NCBI GenBank assembly: GCA_030611265.1 | Contig: JAUWQD010000004.1 | Coordinates: 1-64,000, forward strand | DNA length: 64,000 bases | Reading direction: 5' to 3' | DNA from: Methanosarcinaceae archaeon | GTDB lineage: Archaea > Halobacteriota > Methanosarcinia > Methanosarcinales > Methanosarcinaceae | In this document: piece by piece, positions 1 through 8,924 of the stretch | Numbering within the stretch: the first letter of the stretch is position 1 | How the letters are laid out: the number at the start of each line of letters is the position of its first letter | Notes under the pieces: generated by a model | Seen by the model: the letters and a program-made list of their open reading frames with translations, nothing else | Databases searched by the model: none | What the model was told of the DNA's origin: nothing | Program-made: the position numbers and the translations under genes

Positions 1-139
1 TTTGTTATATTTCAAGTACAATATAGCCAAGATATTTAATTAAATAGTTAGGGACTAAGTATAGGGATGTGCAACGAAGGCGCATGATGTGGGTTTTTTT
101 AAAAAATAAGATGTTTTTCAGTTATCTTTGAAAGTCAAG

Positions 140-297
140 TCGTATCCTGTTAATCCTGTCCATCCTGTCTGATTTTTGATGTTCGTGATGATGCAATATT
201 ATTTCATGTAATTATTGTGAGGTGTCTTGAAATTTAGATTGATTTTTAGACCGGATTAACAGGATTTGTGGTTTTGTTTTATCTTGTTAATCCCGTT
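140..297. repeat. CAGGAT-type hairpin repeat, degenerate copy
   Basis: Two partial hairpins of the family that recurs through the restriction-modification island. The right arm (cctgttaatcctgtccatcc) sits at 140-171. It is followed by a spacer of about 80 bases, then a second hairpin at 249-297 with arms beginning accggattaacagg and ending in aatcccgt. The spacer resembles those at 777-856 and 3645-3724, so this is a decayed copy of the same composite unit. Positions 1-139 show nothing else recognisable. Confidence 0.75.
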
Positions 298-685
298 TGA
301 TATTGTATGTTTCATGAGATAGCACCCGTACTTTTCGTTTTACTTCAGCCCTTTCTGCTCCAAAATTTATGAGCAATCCGACATCTTTTCCTGTCGCTAC
401 GAGATAATTTACTAATTGAACTTCATGAGCCTTTGCAATGCTTTTCACTGATTTTAATTCCAAAATAATGGCATCTTCAACCAATATATCTGCAATAAAA
501 TTTCCAACAACTTCACCTTCGTAGTGAACAACAATGGGTTTCTGGGACTCACATTTAAGACCTGCTTTTCTTAATTCAATGAGTAAGCATTTTTCGTAAA
601 CAGATTCTAAGAAACCATATCCCATTGTGTTATGTACAGTATATGCGGATCCAATTATTTGTTCAGTTATGTTTTCAAATTCCAT
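287..685 (-). CDS. GxxExxY family protein (PD-(D/E)XK-like fold)
   Basis: A 132-residue protein of the GxxExxY family. Its signature is visible at residues 24-30 (GFLESVY). A later D66 with E76-L77-K78 fits the PD-(D/E)XK nuclease-like core reported for this family, so a nucleic-acid-related role is possible but not established. The length matches the usual 120-135 residues. It is the last gene of the minus-strand island that contains the type I restriction system and the Fic gene. Hairpin repeats lie on both sides, and its 3' end runs into the degenerate hairpin at 249-297, so the last few residues may be repeat-derived. The start at 685 follows a weak AAGGAATAATA ribosome site. Confidence 0.8.
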   Translation of the reverse strand: MEFENITEQIIGSAYTVHNTMGYGFLESVYEKCLLIELRKAGLKCESQKPIVVHYEGEVVGNFIADILVEDAIILELKSVKSIAKAHEVQLVNYLVATGKDVGLLINFGAERAEVKRKVRVLSHETYNIKRD

Positions 686-708
686 TATTATTCCTTCTTT
701 ACTTTTTT

Positions 709-1024
709 GACAGGATGTACGGGATGAACTGGATTTTGTTGCTTCGTCGTATCCTGTCCATCCTGTTCATCCCGTCTAATTTTATCATTTTTGTGATCAT
801 GTGATATGATTTCATGGAATTATTGCGAAGTGTTTTGAAATTTAGATTACTTTTTTGACAGGATTCACAGGATGTACAGGATTTTGTTGTTTCTTCATAT
901 CCTGTCCATTCCGTCTGATTATTTGTTACTTGTTTCAATCTTAAAAGGGGGGACAATTTGTCCCTACCCTTTTGCCATTTTCCTATAATTTCAGTTGTCG
1001 ACAAAATATCGACAACTCAATTCT
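709..1024. repeat. Composite repeat: two CAGGAT hairpins plus BRO-N relic
   Basis: Hairpins at 709-776 and 857-915 are separated by an 80-base spacer. They are followed by a stretch that still encodes, on the minus strand at 983-1021, the peptide IELSIFCRQLKL and a stop. The whole block is a direct repeat of 3577-3901. The peptide is the end of the BRO-N relic seen more fully at 3796-4011, so a piece of phage-type gene has been duplicated together with the hairpins. The second hairpin lacks one 9-base unit in its right arm. Confidence 0.85.
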
Positions 1025-1031
1025 GCTTGGT

Positions 1032-1937
1032 TCATATTTCTGTAAGATACCGCTTGTGTTCTGCAATATACCGTTTGAAGAACCACTGGAGGAATTTATT
1101 ATCATCCTGTTTTGTCTGGGATCTTTCCAATGAGTTGTAGTATCCTGTCCTCTTCTCATAAGGGATATTCAGCATGGGGTGTCCGTACTTGTACAGAATA
1201 AAATTCATCATCAGTCTGCTTATTCTTCCATTTCCGTCGGCAAATGGGTGTATTGTCACAAGTTTGAGATGAACGAGTGCTGCAAGTTGCACTGGATGTA
1301 TTGTGTTTTTGTTTTTGTCGTACCAACTGAGGAATTCCATGAGTAATGGATATATCTCTGCCGGAAACGGGGGCATAAACTTGCTTCCTGCGATGGCTAC
1401 CTGATGTGATCTGATGATTCCGGCAATGTCAGTTTTTGTTCCCTCGAATAATTTTTTGTGGAAATACAAGACAGCATTGAAGGACATGTCTTTTTTGTAA
1501 TTTAACATTTCATAAAATGCATTTTTGTGAGCTTCAGCTTCTTTCACATCACTAAGAGGTCGTGCACTTGGAGTTATCCCTCTTTCAAGCAGATCTGCCG
1601 TGTCCCTAAGGGTAAGAGTTGAGCCTTCTATCCTGTTGGTGTCATAGGTGAACCTGATGGCGAATGTTTCTGTTTCCTTTTCTCTTGCAGATTGTGGGGT
1701 ATTTTTCTCCTGCTCTAAAAACTCGGCTTTTATCTTATCGAACTTATCAAACCACTTTTCCTGATATATCTCAGCCATTGACTCAGCCAGAAATTCCAGT
1801 TTCAATTTCTCTATATTGTAGGGCAGGTTCTTTCCAATAATCTTCTCTTTCTTGTGCACCTTGCCTCCCTCGCGATAGCTATGCTCAAGATAGTAATATG
1901 TATGATTTCCCACTGTCTTTTTTCGAATTGCAACCAT
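1032..1937 (-). CDS. Fic family protein (class II, AMP-transferase type)
   Basis: A 301-residue protein that probably transfers AMP or another nucleotide monophosphate to target proteins. The Fic core motif HPFADGNGRISR is intact at residues 230-241, including the catalytic His and the phosphate-binding Gly-Asn-Gly-Arg. Upstream, TNRIEG at residues 100-105 matches the (S/T)xxxE(G/N) inhibitory helix. Because that helix precedes the core, this is a self-inhibited class II Fic. The N-terminal 35 residues (TYYYLEHSYREGGKV) form a small beta domain common in archaeal Fic proteins. It lies downstream of hsdM in the same direction, separated by about 125 bases, so it is a passenger of the island rather than a subunit of the restriction enzyme. 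The stop codon abuts the BRO-N relic repeat. Confidence 0.9.
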   Translation of the reverse strand: MVAIRKKTVGNHTYYYLEHSYREGGKVHKKEKIIGKNLPYNIEKLKLEFLAESMAEIYQEKWFDKFDKIKAEFLEQEKNTPQSAREKETETFAIRFTYDTNRIEGSTLTLRDTADLLERGITPSARPLSDVKEAEAHKNAFYEMLNYKKDMSFNAVLYFHKKLFEGTKTDIAGIIRSHQVAIAGSKFMPPFPAEIYPLLMEFLSWYDKNKNTIHPVQLAALVHLKLVTIHPFADGNGRISRLMMNFILYKYGHPMLNIPYEKRTGYYNSLERSQTKQDDNKFLQWFFKRYIAEHKRYLTEI

Positions 1938-2063
1938 ATTTGTATTTTACCCCTACACAGTTATTAAAACTCATGTTATTTACAATTTTGTAGGGGTAAT
2001 AGTTAGAATATTATGCTTCCAGTTCTTAGCGATATGCTTTTTACATCAGGGCTTTGAATAAAT

Positions 2064-3551
2064 TCAAATATCAAGTTCTCCCAGTGTCGCAATTATCTTA
2101 TTTTCCAGATCAAGTATCTTCCCCTTAATCACTTCCGGTTTTTCATACACGATCTCTTCATATTCGATCTCCTTATATTTCGAGATGCTCAGGTCGTAAT
2201 CATTCTCTTTAATCTCATCAATAGGAACAAAGAAACATTTTGCTTTCCTATCTTCAAGATCATGTTCGCCCCTGCTATTAAATTTATCCACAATATCAGT
2301 GATGTCGCCTTTTCCATCGATGAAAGTCCGTTTGTCGTCCAGACTGTAACCATCGGATGTCATATCATAGAACCAGACTTTTTTGGTTGGTTCCCCTTTG
2401 GTGAATACCAGTATCCCTGTGGACACTCCTGCATAGGGTTTGAAAACTCCGGATGGCATTGAGATTACAGCATCCAGTCGGCATTCTTCCAGCAATTTAG
2501 TACGAATCTTTTTGTGGGCTTTGGAATTGCCGAACAGAACACCATCCGGCACGATCACGGCGCATTTGCCGCCGCTTGACAGGATGTTATACATTAATTC
2601 GAGGAAGAGAATTTCGGTTTTCTTTGTACTGATTGTTAATTCTCCGCTTATCTCTGATGCGTCTATGCTGCCTTTGAATGGCGGATTTGCCAGCACTATG
2701 TCATAGTGGTTTGCTTCATCGTATCTTGTTGAGAGCGTGTTTATCTGTTTGATGTTTGGATTGGTGATGCCATGCATCATCAGGTTCATGAGGGAGATTC
2801 TTGTCATTGTCTGGTCAATGTCAAAACCCCAAAGCGTGCTGTTTCTCAGTATTTCCCATTGTTTTTCGCTTAACCTGTCACTCTTGAAATTGTATTCATT
2901 CCCTTGTTCATCTGTCTTGATGAGATCACTGGATGTATTATTCTTCAAGATGTGTTCATAGGCGGAAACCAGAAATCCGGCAGTTCCGCAGGCAGGATCG
3001 CAGACTGCTTGCCCGATCTGCGGGTTTACTAACTCGACCATCATTTTGATAATATGTCTGGGAGTCCTGAACTGTCCGTTCTTGCCTGCGGTTTTCAATT
3101 CTGATAGCAGGTATTCGTATATGTCACCTTTAGTGTCCCTGTTTTGCTCTTTTATGTGCATGCCGTCTATGATCTTCACGGCTTCAATAAGCAGGGATGG
3201 TGTTGGTATTGTGAAAACTGCATCTGTCATGTAGGTGGCATAAAGCGAATCTTCGCCGCCAAGTTTTCTTAAGAATGGAAATACCTCATCTCTTACGTGA
3301 TCCAAAATATCATCAGCAGGAAGATTTGACCACTTCGACCACTTGCACTCCTCGTTCCCCTCAAAGATCGATCCATATTTTTCCCCTGACAATTGAGAGT
3401 CCTGCTCTCGTGCGATGTCCTCATCTTCCAACCGTTTCATGAATAGGAGATATGACATCTGTTCAATTGCTTGCAGTGGGTTGGATATACCGCCACTCCA
3501 GAATTTGTCCCAGAGCTGGTTAATTTTAGATTTTAATTCGGTGTCTAGCAT
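2064..3551 (-). CDS. hsdM: Type I restriction-modification methylase subunit HsdM
   Basis: N6-adenine DNA methyltransferase subunit of a type I system. It forms M2S with HsdS and M2S plus HsdR for cleavage. From the chosen start the protein is 495 residues. The helical HsdM N-terminal domain occupies roughly residues 5-140, SAM-binding motif I (DPACGTAG) lies at 185-192 and catalytic motif IV (NPPF) at 289-292. The open frame continues upstream to 3671, but those 40 residues are translated hairpin repeat. The start at 3551 has a good AGGAG site 7 bases ahead and begins MLDTELKSKI, as family members do. It is separated from hsdS by the BRO-N relic and hairpins, so the usual M-S coupling has been broken apart by repeats. 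Confidence 0.95.
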   Translation of the reverse strand: MLDTELKSKINQLWDKFWSGGISNPLQAIEQMSYLLFMKRLEDEDIAREQDSQLSGEKYGSIFEGNEECKWSKWSNLPADDILDHVRDEVFPFLRKLGGEDSLYATYMTDAVFTIPTPSLLIEAVKIIDGMHIKEQNRDTKGDIYEYLLSELKTAGKNGQFRTPRHIIKMMVELVNPQIGQAVCDPACGTAGFLVSAYEHILKNNTSSDLIKTDEQGNEYNFKSDRLSEKQWEILRNSTLWGFDIDQTMTRISLMNLMMHGITNPNIKQINTLSTRYDEANHYDIVLANPPFKGSIDASEISGELTISTKKTEILFLELMYNILSSGGKCAVIVPDGVLFGNSKAHKKIRTKLLEECRLDAVISMPSGVFKPYAGVSTGILVFTKGEPTKKVWFYDMTSDGYSLDDKRTFIDGKGDITDIVDKFNSRGEHDLEDRKAKCFFVPIDEIKENDYDLSISKYKEIEYEEIVYEKPEVIKGKILDLENKIIATLGELDI

Positions 3552-3576
3552 TTTGTATCTCCTAATTATGTTTTTA

Positions 3577-3901
3577 GACGGGATTAACAGGATGTACAGG
3601 ATTTGGATGTTACGTCGTATCCTGTCAATCCTGTACATCCCGTCAGATTTTTGCTGTTCGTAATGATGCACTATTATTTCATGGAATTATTGTGAACTGT
3701 CTTGAAATTTAGATTAAATTATTAGACAGGATTAACAGGATGTACAGGATTTGGATGTTGCATCATATCCTGTCCATCTTGTTCATCCCGTCTGATTATT
3801 TGTAATTTGTTTTTATCTCAAAGGAGGGTGACAATTTGCCCCCCCACCGATCATTTTTCTGTAATTTCAGTTGTCGACAAAATGTCGACAACTCAATTCC
3901 A
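3577..3901. repeat. Composite repeat: two CAGGAT hairpins plus BRO-N segment
   Basis: The best-preserved composite unit. Hairpins lie at 3577-3644 and 3725-3792. Each has arms of about 26 bases, with a left arm of tandem caggat/aggatt units closing on a right arm of atcctgt units. The loop is about 16 bases (ttggatgttacgtcg). An 80-base spacer separates the hairpins, and the block then enters the BRO-N relic. It is directly repeated at 709-1024. Confidence 0.9.
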
Positions 3902-4011
3902 CTTGACTCCTGCTCTCTTTTTTTCAATCTGTACCAATAATCTCTGACATTGGTACTCTCTGTCAAAATATCAATCATATCTGCAACAGAAAAATACCAC
4001 TCATTGTCATG
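3796..4011 (-). pseudogene. BRO-N domain (phage antirepressor type) relic
   Basis: An open stretch encoding EWYFSVADMIDILTES and then NVRDYWYRLKKREQESSGIE, ending LSTFCRQLKL before the frame degenerates into repeat sequence. This is the N-terminal part of the BRO-N family found in phage antirepressors and in free-standing archaeal and bacterial BRO-N proteins. The frame is closed upstream by a stop with no start codon, and the C-terminal half is missing. It sits exactly between hsdS and hsdM, where an accessory BRO-N gene may once have been part of the operon. A shorter copy of its 3' part is at 983-1021. Confidence 0.75.
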
Positions 4012-4026
4012 TCATTTTGTCCCATA

Positions 4027-5229
4027 TTAAATCAGCTCCCCTTTGAATGCTTTTTGCATCAGGACATTGAATAAGTCGTCAATGTGTTGTTTGGATTGGC
4101 TCTGATATTCTCTGAGTTGTTCGACTTGCTGGACGATGGATGCGAATTTTTGCTGGAGTTTGAGAGGGGGAATATATGCTGGAAAATTTTTTAGTTGTTT
4201 AGAATTTATGCTTGCAATCCCTGTTGTCTGTTTTGCAGATTTTAAAAAATACATTTTTCCATACGGACTACCTATTAGCATACTAAGAAAAGTAGGGGAC
4301 AGACATTCTTTATTGACTCGTACTCGAAATATATGATTTTGATGAATGCAGTTGGGAATTTCATCCTGCCATACTGCCCCCCTTCCTAACTTATCTCGAT
4401 CTCCACCTTCTGTAAGCAATACATCTCCATCTTTGAGTGCAAATTTTTCTACATCTGAAGGTAGGACTTCAATTGTTTTAATTTCATTTAAATCAAGATA
4501 TCCATCTTGTACATTTGCTACTCTCATGTAAGGCACAAAAACGGTGTCCTTTCCTGATAATTTTCGTCCTTTTGTCACACCTGATACGATTTTTGCAACT
4601 TCTTGTAATTTCACAGCTTTCCACTTATTTGGATTAAACACAGGGTCTCCAAACATCTCCAAAAACGTGCTTTTCAGAAACTCATCTGTCAGCTTGTCAG
4701 ATTCTTTTCTCCACTCCTTGAGCCTCTCGGCTTTTTCAAGAATGGCAACGATTTTCTTTTGGGTTTGCAGTGGTGGAAGTGGGATTTTGAACTTTTTCAT
4801 TTTTGATTCATTTATTGCTTTTTGAGTTGCTCCAGTGCATTCTTTATTTTTTTGGTTTTGAAAATAACTCGATTTAAGCCAATAAAAAACATAGTCTGGA
4901 TGTATCATTTCATAATTCATTACTCTTAATATTGAAAAACCAGTTGAAAATATATATTTTGTTTCATTACTTGAAACAAGAAAGATTTTCATTGTATCTT
5001 TCATTTTAGCAAAAATGATGTCGTTTTCTTTGACTTCCATATTTGCTCTGCTTGGTCTTGTTTCGTATTCTACTTCAACGTGGTCAGTTATTTTTCCAGT
5101 TTTTAATGAACCTGTAGCAACATATTTTTTAAATCCAGAAAAATCCTTGACACCTGATTTTACTAAATTAAGATGCTCCAATAGTTCAACAACTTCCCAC
5201 CCATCCGGCAAATCATTTTCTTTAATCAT
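4027..5229 (-). CDS. hsdS: Type I restriction-modification specificity subunit HsdS
   Basis: A 400-residue DNA-recognition subunit with the family's two-fold layout. The first target recognition domain covers about residues 1-150 and the first conserved helical region begins IPLPPLQTQKKIVAILEKAE at about 150-170. The second recognition domain spans about 195-360 and the second helix begins IPPLKLQQKFASIVQQVEQL near 355. Each recognition domain reads half of a bipartite site. The start codon overlaps the stop of the preceding small gene (ATGA at 5226-5229), which implies translational coupling. It is full length and shows no internal repeat that would suggest phase-variable shuffling. Confidence 0.93.
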   Translation of the reverse strand: MIKENDLPDGWEVVELLEHLNLVKSGVKDFSGFKKYVATGSLKTGKITDHVEVEYETRPSRANMEVKENDIIFAKMKDTMKIFLVSSNETKYIFSTGFSILRVMNYEMIHPDYVFYWLKSSYFQNQKNKECTGATQKAINESKMKKFKIPLPPLQTQKKIVAILEKAERLKEWRKESDKLTDEFLKSTFLEMFGDPVFNPNKWKAVKLQEVAKIVSGVTKGRKLSGKDTVFVPYMRVANVQDGYLDLNEIKTIEVLPSDVEKFALKDGDVLLTEGGDRDKLGRGAVWQDEIPNCIHQNHIFRVRVNKECLSPTFLSMLIGSPYGKMYFLKSAKQTTGIASINSKQLKNFPAYIPPLKLQQKFASIVQQVEQLREYQSQSKQHIDDLFNVLMQKAFKGELI

Positions 5230-5600
5230 CTTTTTCCCCTCAAAATATCGCTTGGTACTGGCACGGAATCTTTCTCCACCTTCCCAATAAAAGAAGCCCG
5301 CTCATCAAGACCTCTGGAAATCATGTTCTGCAATTCCTCAAAAAAAGCAGGTGAAACATTTTGCAGAACGTTCACTTCTTCGCCATTGTCCAGTTCAATA
5401 GACCACATGAACTGGTCAGTTCGTTTGTCGTAAGTGATCTTATTTTTTCCTGCGACCGTATGTGGTATCGGTACTTCCATCTCCTGCAGGATCAAATCCC
5501 TGATGAGTGATGCGGGAGTAACGCCTTTCTTTTCGCAGAATGACTTGAACAGAGTAACCTCGTTCACTGGCATCTTTGCTGAAACTGACCTGTAATCCAT
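5226..5600 (-). CDS. Small ribbon-helix-helix-like protein coupled to hsdS
   Basis: A 124-residue protein. Residues 5-45 (SAKMPVNEVTLF, then a helix ending ASLIRDLILQEM) fit a ribbon-helix-helix DNA-binding fold. The rest, with a beta-rich MWSIELDNGEEVNVLQ segment, is not recognised. It overlaps hsdS by 4 bases and so is made with it. A regulator or modulator of the restriction operon is a reasonable inference but is not shown by the sequence. It ends in a Lys/Arg tail (ILRGKR). A possible alternative is the antitoxin-like half of a decayed toxin-antitoxin pair. Confidence 0.65.
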   Translation of the reverse strand: MDYRSVSAKMPVNEVTLFKSFCEKKGVTPASLIRDLILQEMEVPIPHTVAGKNKITYDKRTDQFMWSIELDNGEEVNVLQNVSPAFFEELQNMISRGLDERASFIGKVEKDSVPVPSDILRGKR

Positions 5601-5679
5601 GAGATATGGATAGGTGGGATTGTATTTAATGTTTTATGTAGACCCAGGTTGACCATAAAATGGTAACATCATGGATTTT

Positions 5680-5747
5680 GACAGGATTAACAGGATGTAC
5701 AGGATTTTGCTGCTACGTCATATCCTGTCAATCCTGTTCATCCCGTC
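5680..5747. repeat. CAGGAT-type hairpin repeat
   Basis: Left arm gacaggattaacaggatg and following bases; right arm ends tcctgttcatcccgtc. The loop is about 16 bases. It lies between the small hsdS-coupled gene and the next small gene and is followed by a spacer unlike that of the other copies. Confidence 0.85.
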
Positions 5748-5826
5748 TGATTATTTCTAATTATATTGTAGGACCATAATTTCCCGTAATTCGTGCCTTG
5801 TATCTCGATATTCACATTTGTTTTCT

Positions 5827-5894
5827 GACAGGATTAACAGGATGTACAGGATTTTGATGGTACGTCGTATCCTGTCAATCCTGTACATCCCGTC
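5827..5894. repeat. CAGGAT-type hairpin repeat
   Basis: A near-identical copy of the 3577-3644 hairpin (left arm gacaggattaacaggatg, right arm ending ctgtacatcccgtc). Its right arm supplies the last codons and stop of the small gene at 5875-6087, so the repeat has become coding. Confidence 0.85.
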
Positions 5895-6087
5895 TGATTT
5901 TTTTCACTTTATTATCACTCACGCAATATGAATATGCATTAAACTTGAAATTATTCTTAACTATACGTCTGGCTTCCTTGAACATCTCCACCTGTTCTTT
6001 GGTGACTTTCGGATTCTTCCGGTCTTCCCAGAAACGTTTTGCATCTTCGCCTTCCAAGACCGTTCCAAGTTCAGTAAAGTTTGCCAT
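5875..6087 (-). CDS. Small acidic/basic protein in hsd operon, repeat-derived C-terminus
   Basis: A 70-residue protein beginning MANFTELGTVLEGEDAKRFW. It has a predicted helix-rich core (VTKEQVEMFKEARRIVKNNF) and no recognised catalytic motif. The start at 6087 has a strong GGGGAG site 8 bases upstream and is preferred to the longer frame, which overlaps hsdR out of phase. The last residues (KKIRRDVQD) are encoded by the CAGGAT hairpin, showing that the original 3' end was lost or extended by repeat insertion. It lies between hsdR and the RHH-like gene in the same direction. Small proteins of this kind occur beside restriction and toxin-antitoxin loci. No function is assigned. Confidence 0.6.
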   Translation of the reverse strand: MANFTELGTVLEGEDAKRFWEDRKNPKVTKEQVEMFKEARRIVKNNFKFNAYSYCVSDNKVKKIRRDVQD

Positions 6088-6142
6088 TGTATATCTCCCC
6101 TGTACTATCATTAAATGATGCTGTTCACATTTACCTTTTACC

Positions 6143-8893
6143 TTAACAGCACACCTTGATCTCATTACACTGCGCAATAATAGATTCCAAGGCAGATACC
6201 TGGAAATAATCACGCGGATGCTCATCGGCAAGTGGCATTTTTGCAAAATCGGAAAGTTCCACATATTTCCTATCTGCAAACACCTTCCTCAAAAGCAATA
6301 AAAACTCAAGTTGTCTGGAAGTATAATCTCCCTTACTGATGATGAAATCATCAAACTTGTTTTCAATTAACCTCTTAGGATCTCGATTTTGATCCAAACC
6401 AATGATCTCTTTCAAAAACACAATAAAATCCGTATTCCTATATTTCTGGATATTCTCAATCGTCATCTCAGGTCGAAGTGCGACCAATTGCTCTTCCAAT
6501 TTCTTTAATTCAAAAGATGTAATCCCCAAACCATCCCTGATATTTCTAATCAGTGGATTGCTGTCCAAAAACTCCTTCAGCTCAGTATCTTCCTTCACTT
6601 CCATCTCGTAACTTTCCCTGCTCAAAACAAGATCAGGAGCATCGATCTGGATAACTTTTTTCTTGATAGGTTCATAATACTTCATAAGCGGAGCAATTTC
6701 ACGCACCAGAAATTCAACATCATCGAACGTCAGGTCATCCCAGAAATCCGCTTGCAACACCCTCGTTATCTTATCCTTATTGTTTTTGATCTCACTCAGA
6801 TTGTCCTTTTGCAAGATATTATGTGCCCCATACTCAACATAATCCCTGATCTCCCCAATCTTTTCAAGATTGCGGTCTAACACAAAATTGAACAACTTTT
6901 CTGTTTGCAGAATAAAAGATGATACATGAGCATTGCCCCCCTCACATAATATCATAAGCGGGGAAATATCCTTCATCAGATCCTTGACATACTTCTCAAG
7001 CTCAAACGAATTCTCCTTGATCTTCTCAATTGTTGGAATCCTCTCTCGCACAATAAAAGAATCCTCATCCAGAGAATCGATCGGTTCCATAATTTTGCCG
7101 GAAATCAGTTGTTTCTGATTAGCATCAAGTGATTTCTCAAGCAACTTGACTCGATTTTTGAATATTTTTGTAATAACATCATCTTGCAGGTTCTTCTCCC
7201 TTGAAGCCTTTATCTGATGAATCTTAACATTTGAATGCCCGCCGATAGTGAAATCAAATATCCTGAAATCCTTTTTATTCATCTCAGGCAACCACTCAGG
7301 ATGCTTGCACGCTTCAAAATTCCTTGTACCCCTTCCAAGCATCTGCCAAAACCTAATATGTGAGAAAACCGGCTTAACAAAAACAAGATTGCAAAGTTCA
7401 GGAACATCGATCCCCGTGTCCAGCATTCCAACCGAAAGCGCAATTCTCGGCTGCGACTCTTTTTGAAATCGCTTAACCTCGTCATTTGCCCGATACATTT
7501 TAGATGTGATCACCTGAACATCACTGCTAAGGTTTGGAAACAGTTCTCCAAATACCTTTTTTACATGATCTGCGTGACGCTGGCTTGCACAGAAAAAAAT
7601 GGTTTTACAGGGCTTACCTTCATCAGACTTGTAACACTGCGCCATAAATTCACGAACCACAATCGCATTTGTCATATCGTCCATAAAGATATTATCAAAC
7701 TGTGAACCCATATATTCAGCATATTTCGGATCTTCTTCCTGCCTTCTGAGTTGATCTTTTAACTGCTTTGTCAACTTTGACCCTTTTATCCCCTCTGATA
7801 ATACTTTTGTCTCAATAATCTCCGCACTATATGGAACCAGATCACCTTCTCGAACAGCCTCATCATAGGAATACTCAACAGTTGGCTCCCCATAATCACA
7901 TCCAAAAAGATCATATGTATTTTTTGATTCACTTTCTCTGGGGGTTGCAGTAAGTCCTATCTTTATTGCATCAAAATGATCAGATATCAAGTTATTTTTA
8001 TCATATATCGACCTGTGTGCCTCATCAAACACGATCAGGTCAAAAAACCCCGGGCTAAATTTCTCAAAAAGTTTTTTAGGATCCCCTCGTGTTAAGGTCT
8101 GGATAGTAGAAACATAAAGCCTGCTGCTTGTCGTGAAACCTCTTCGTAGATCGGCAATGGGTTCTGTAAAAAACTCTTCAAATCCATTCGTTCTCGCCTG
8201 ATCAACAAGAGCCGTCCTATCAGCGATAAATAACACATTGCGAACCATATTGGCATTTATCAAAATGTCAATAATGGCCATTGCCACTCTTGTTTTACCG
8301 GTTCCGGTAGCCATATGGACAAGTGCTTTGCGATGCCCCTGTGAAAAATGCTCGCTCAATTTCATTACAATTTGATGACTTTTTATCCTGTCCACTATGC
8401 GAGAGTTAACCTTGACATCCTTTGGATCTCGCTTTTTGTTATGCAGATCGCTCCGTCGACTGAGGTCTTCCTGACTGAATGGATAACTGACCTTTCGCTC
8501 AATTCCATCCTCATCAATAAAACGCCAGACTCTCCCGTTTGTAAGAAAAATAGGAATCTTTCGATTCACTTGCTTTTCAATATCCTTAGAATAAGTTCGC
8601 GCCTGAATTCGTCCTTTCTCTTCATCTTTTGAGAAGCGTTTCGCCTCAATAATCGCTAAAACAGTATAATCCTCATCTAACAAAACGTAATCAATGAACC
8701 GATCAACGCCTTTTTCAACATTGCCACCAAATTCTACAAATTCCTTTGCATTAAAATCAGACTTAACAGAATTCACTTCTTGTTTGATGTACTTGTTAAG
8801 CCAGCCGCTTCTTTTTAAGGCTGGATCAATGTATATTTCTCTGGTCTTATTTTCATCAATTGACGAGATGGCATCATCAATATCTTTATTCAT
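6143..8893 (-). CDS. hsdR: Type I restriction endonuclease subunit HsdR
   Basis: A 916-residue restriction and translocation subunit. The N-terminal nuclease domain shows the PD-(D/E)xK pattern with Asp68 and E83-A-K85 (IIEAK). The SF2 helicase motor follows, with Walker A GTGKT at 197-201, the DEAH box at 290-293 and a helicase C domain containing GMLDTGIDVPELCNLVF around 490. The C-terminal part from about 650 resembles the EcoEI-type HsdR C-terminal domain that docks on the methylase. All catalytic motifs are present and the length is normal, so the enzyme looks functional. It is the first gene of the island's minus-strand transcript; gene order R, two small genes, S, relic, M is unusual because hsdR is far from hsdM. 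Confidence 0.95.
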   Translation of the reverse strand: MNKDIDDAISSIDENKTREIYIDPALKRSGWLNKYIKQEVNSVKSDFNAKEFVEFGGNVEKGVDRFIDYVLLDEDYTVLAIIEAKRFSKDEEKGRIQARTYSKDIEKQVNRKIPIFLTNGRVWRFIDEDGIERKVSYPFSQEDLSRRSDLHNKKRDPKDVKVNSRIVDRIKSHQIVMKLSEHFSQGHRKALVHMATGTGKTRVAMAIIDILINANMVRNVLFIADRTALVDQARTNGFEEFFTEPIADLRRGFTTSSRLYVSTIQTLTRGDPKKLFEKFSPGFFDLIVFDEAHRSIYDKNNLISDHFDAIKIGLTATPRESESKNTYDLFGCDYGEPTVEYSYDEAVREGDLVPYSAEIIETKVLSEGIKGSKLTKQLKDQLRRQEEDPKYAEYMGSQFDNIFMDDMTNAIVVREFMAQCYKSDEGKPCKTIFFCASQRHADHVKKVFGELFPNLSSDVQVITSKMYRANDEVKRFQKESQPRIALSVGMLDTGIDVPELCNLVFVKPVFSHIRFWQMLGRGTRNFEACKHPEWLPEMNKKDFRIFDFTIGGHSNVKIHQIKASREKNLQDDVITKIFKNRVKLLEKSLDANQKQLISGKIMEPIDSLDEDSFIVRERIPTIEKIKENSFELEKYVKDLMKDISPLMILCEGGNAHVSSFILQTEKLFNFVLDRNLEKIGEIRDYVEYGAHNILQKDNLSEIKNNKDKITRVLQADFWDDLTFDDVEFLVREIAPLMKYYEPIKKKVIQIDAPDLVLSRESYEMEVKEDTELKEFLDSNPLIRNIRDGLGITSFELKKLEEQLVALRPEMTIENIQKYRNTDFIVFLKEIIGLDQNRDPKRLIENKFDDFIISKGDYTSRQLEFLLLLRKVFADRKYVELSDFAKMPLADEHPRDYFQVSALESIIAQCNEIKVCC

Positions 8894-8924
8894 ATACTAA
8901 TAATGTATATTGTAGCATTTATAA

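Noticed and set aside
699..1004. 101-codon minus-strand frame beside the Fic gene
   Set aside because: It reads through two hairpins and the BRO-N relic region in another frame and matches no protein.
3552..3671. Extra 40 N-terminal residues for hsdM
   Set aside because: They are a translation of the CAGGAT hairpin; the start at 3551 has a proper ribosome site and family-like beginning.
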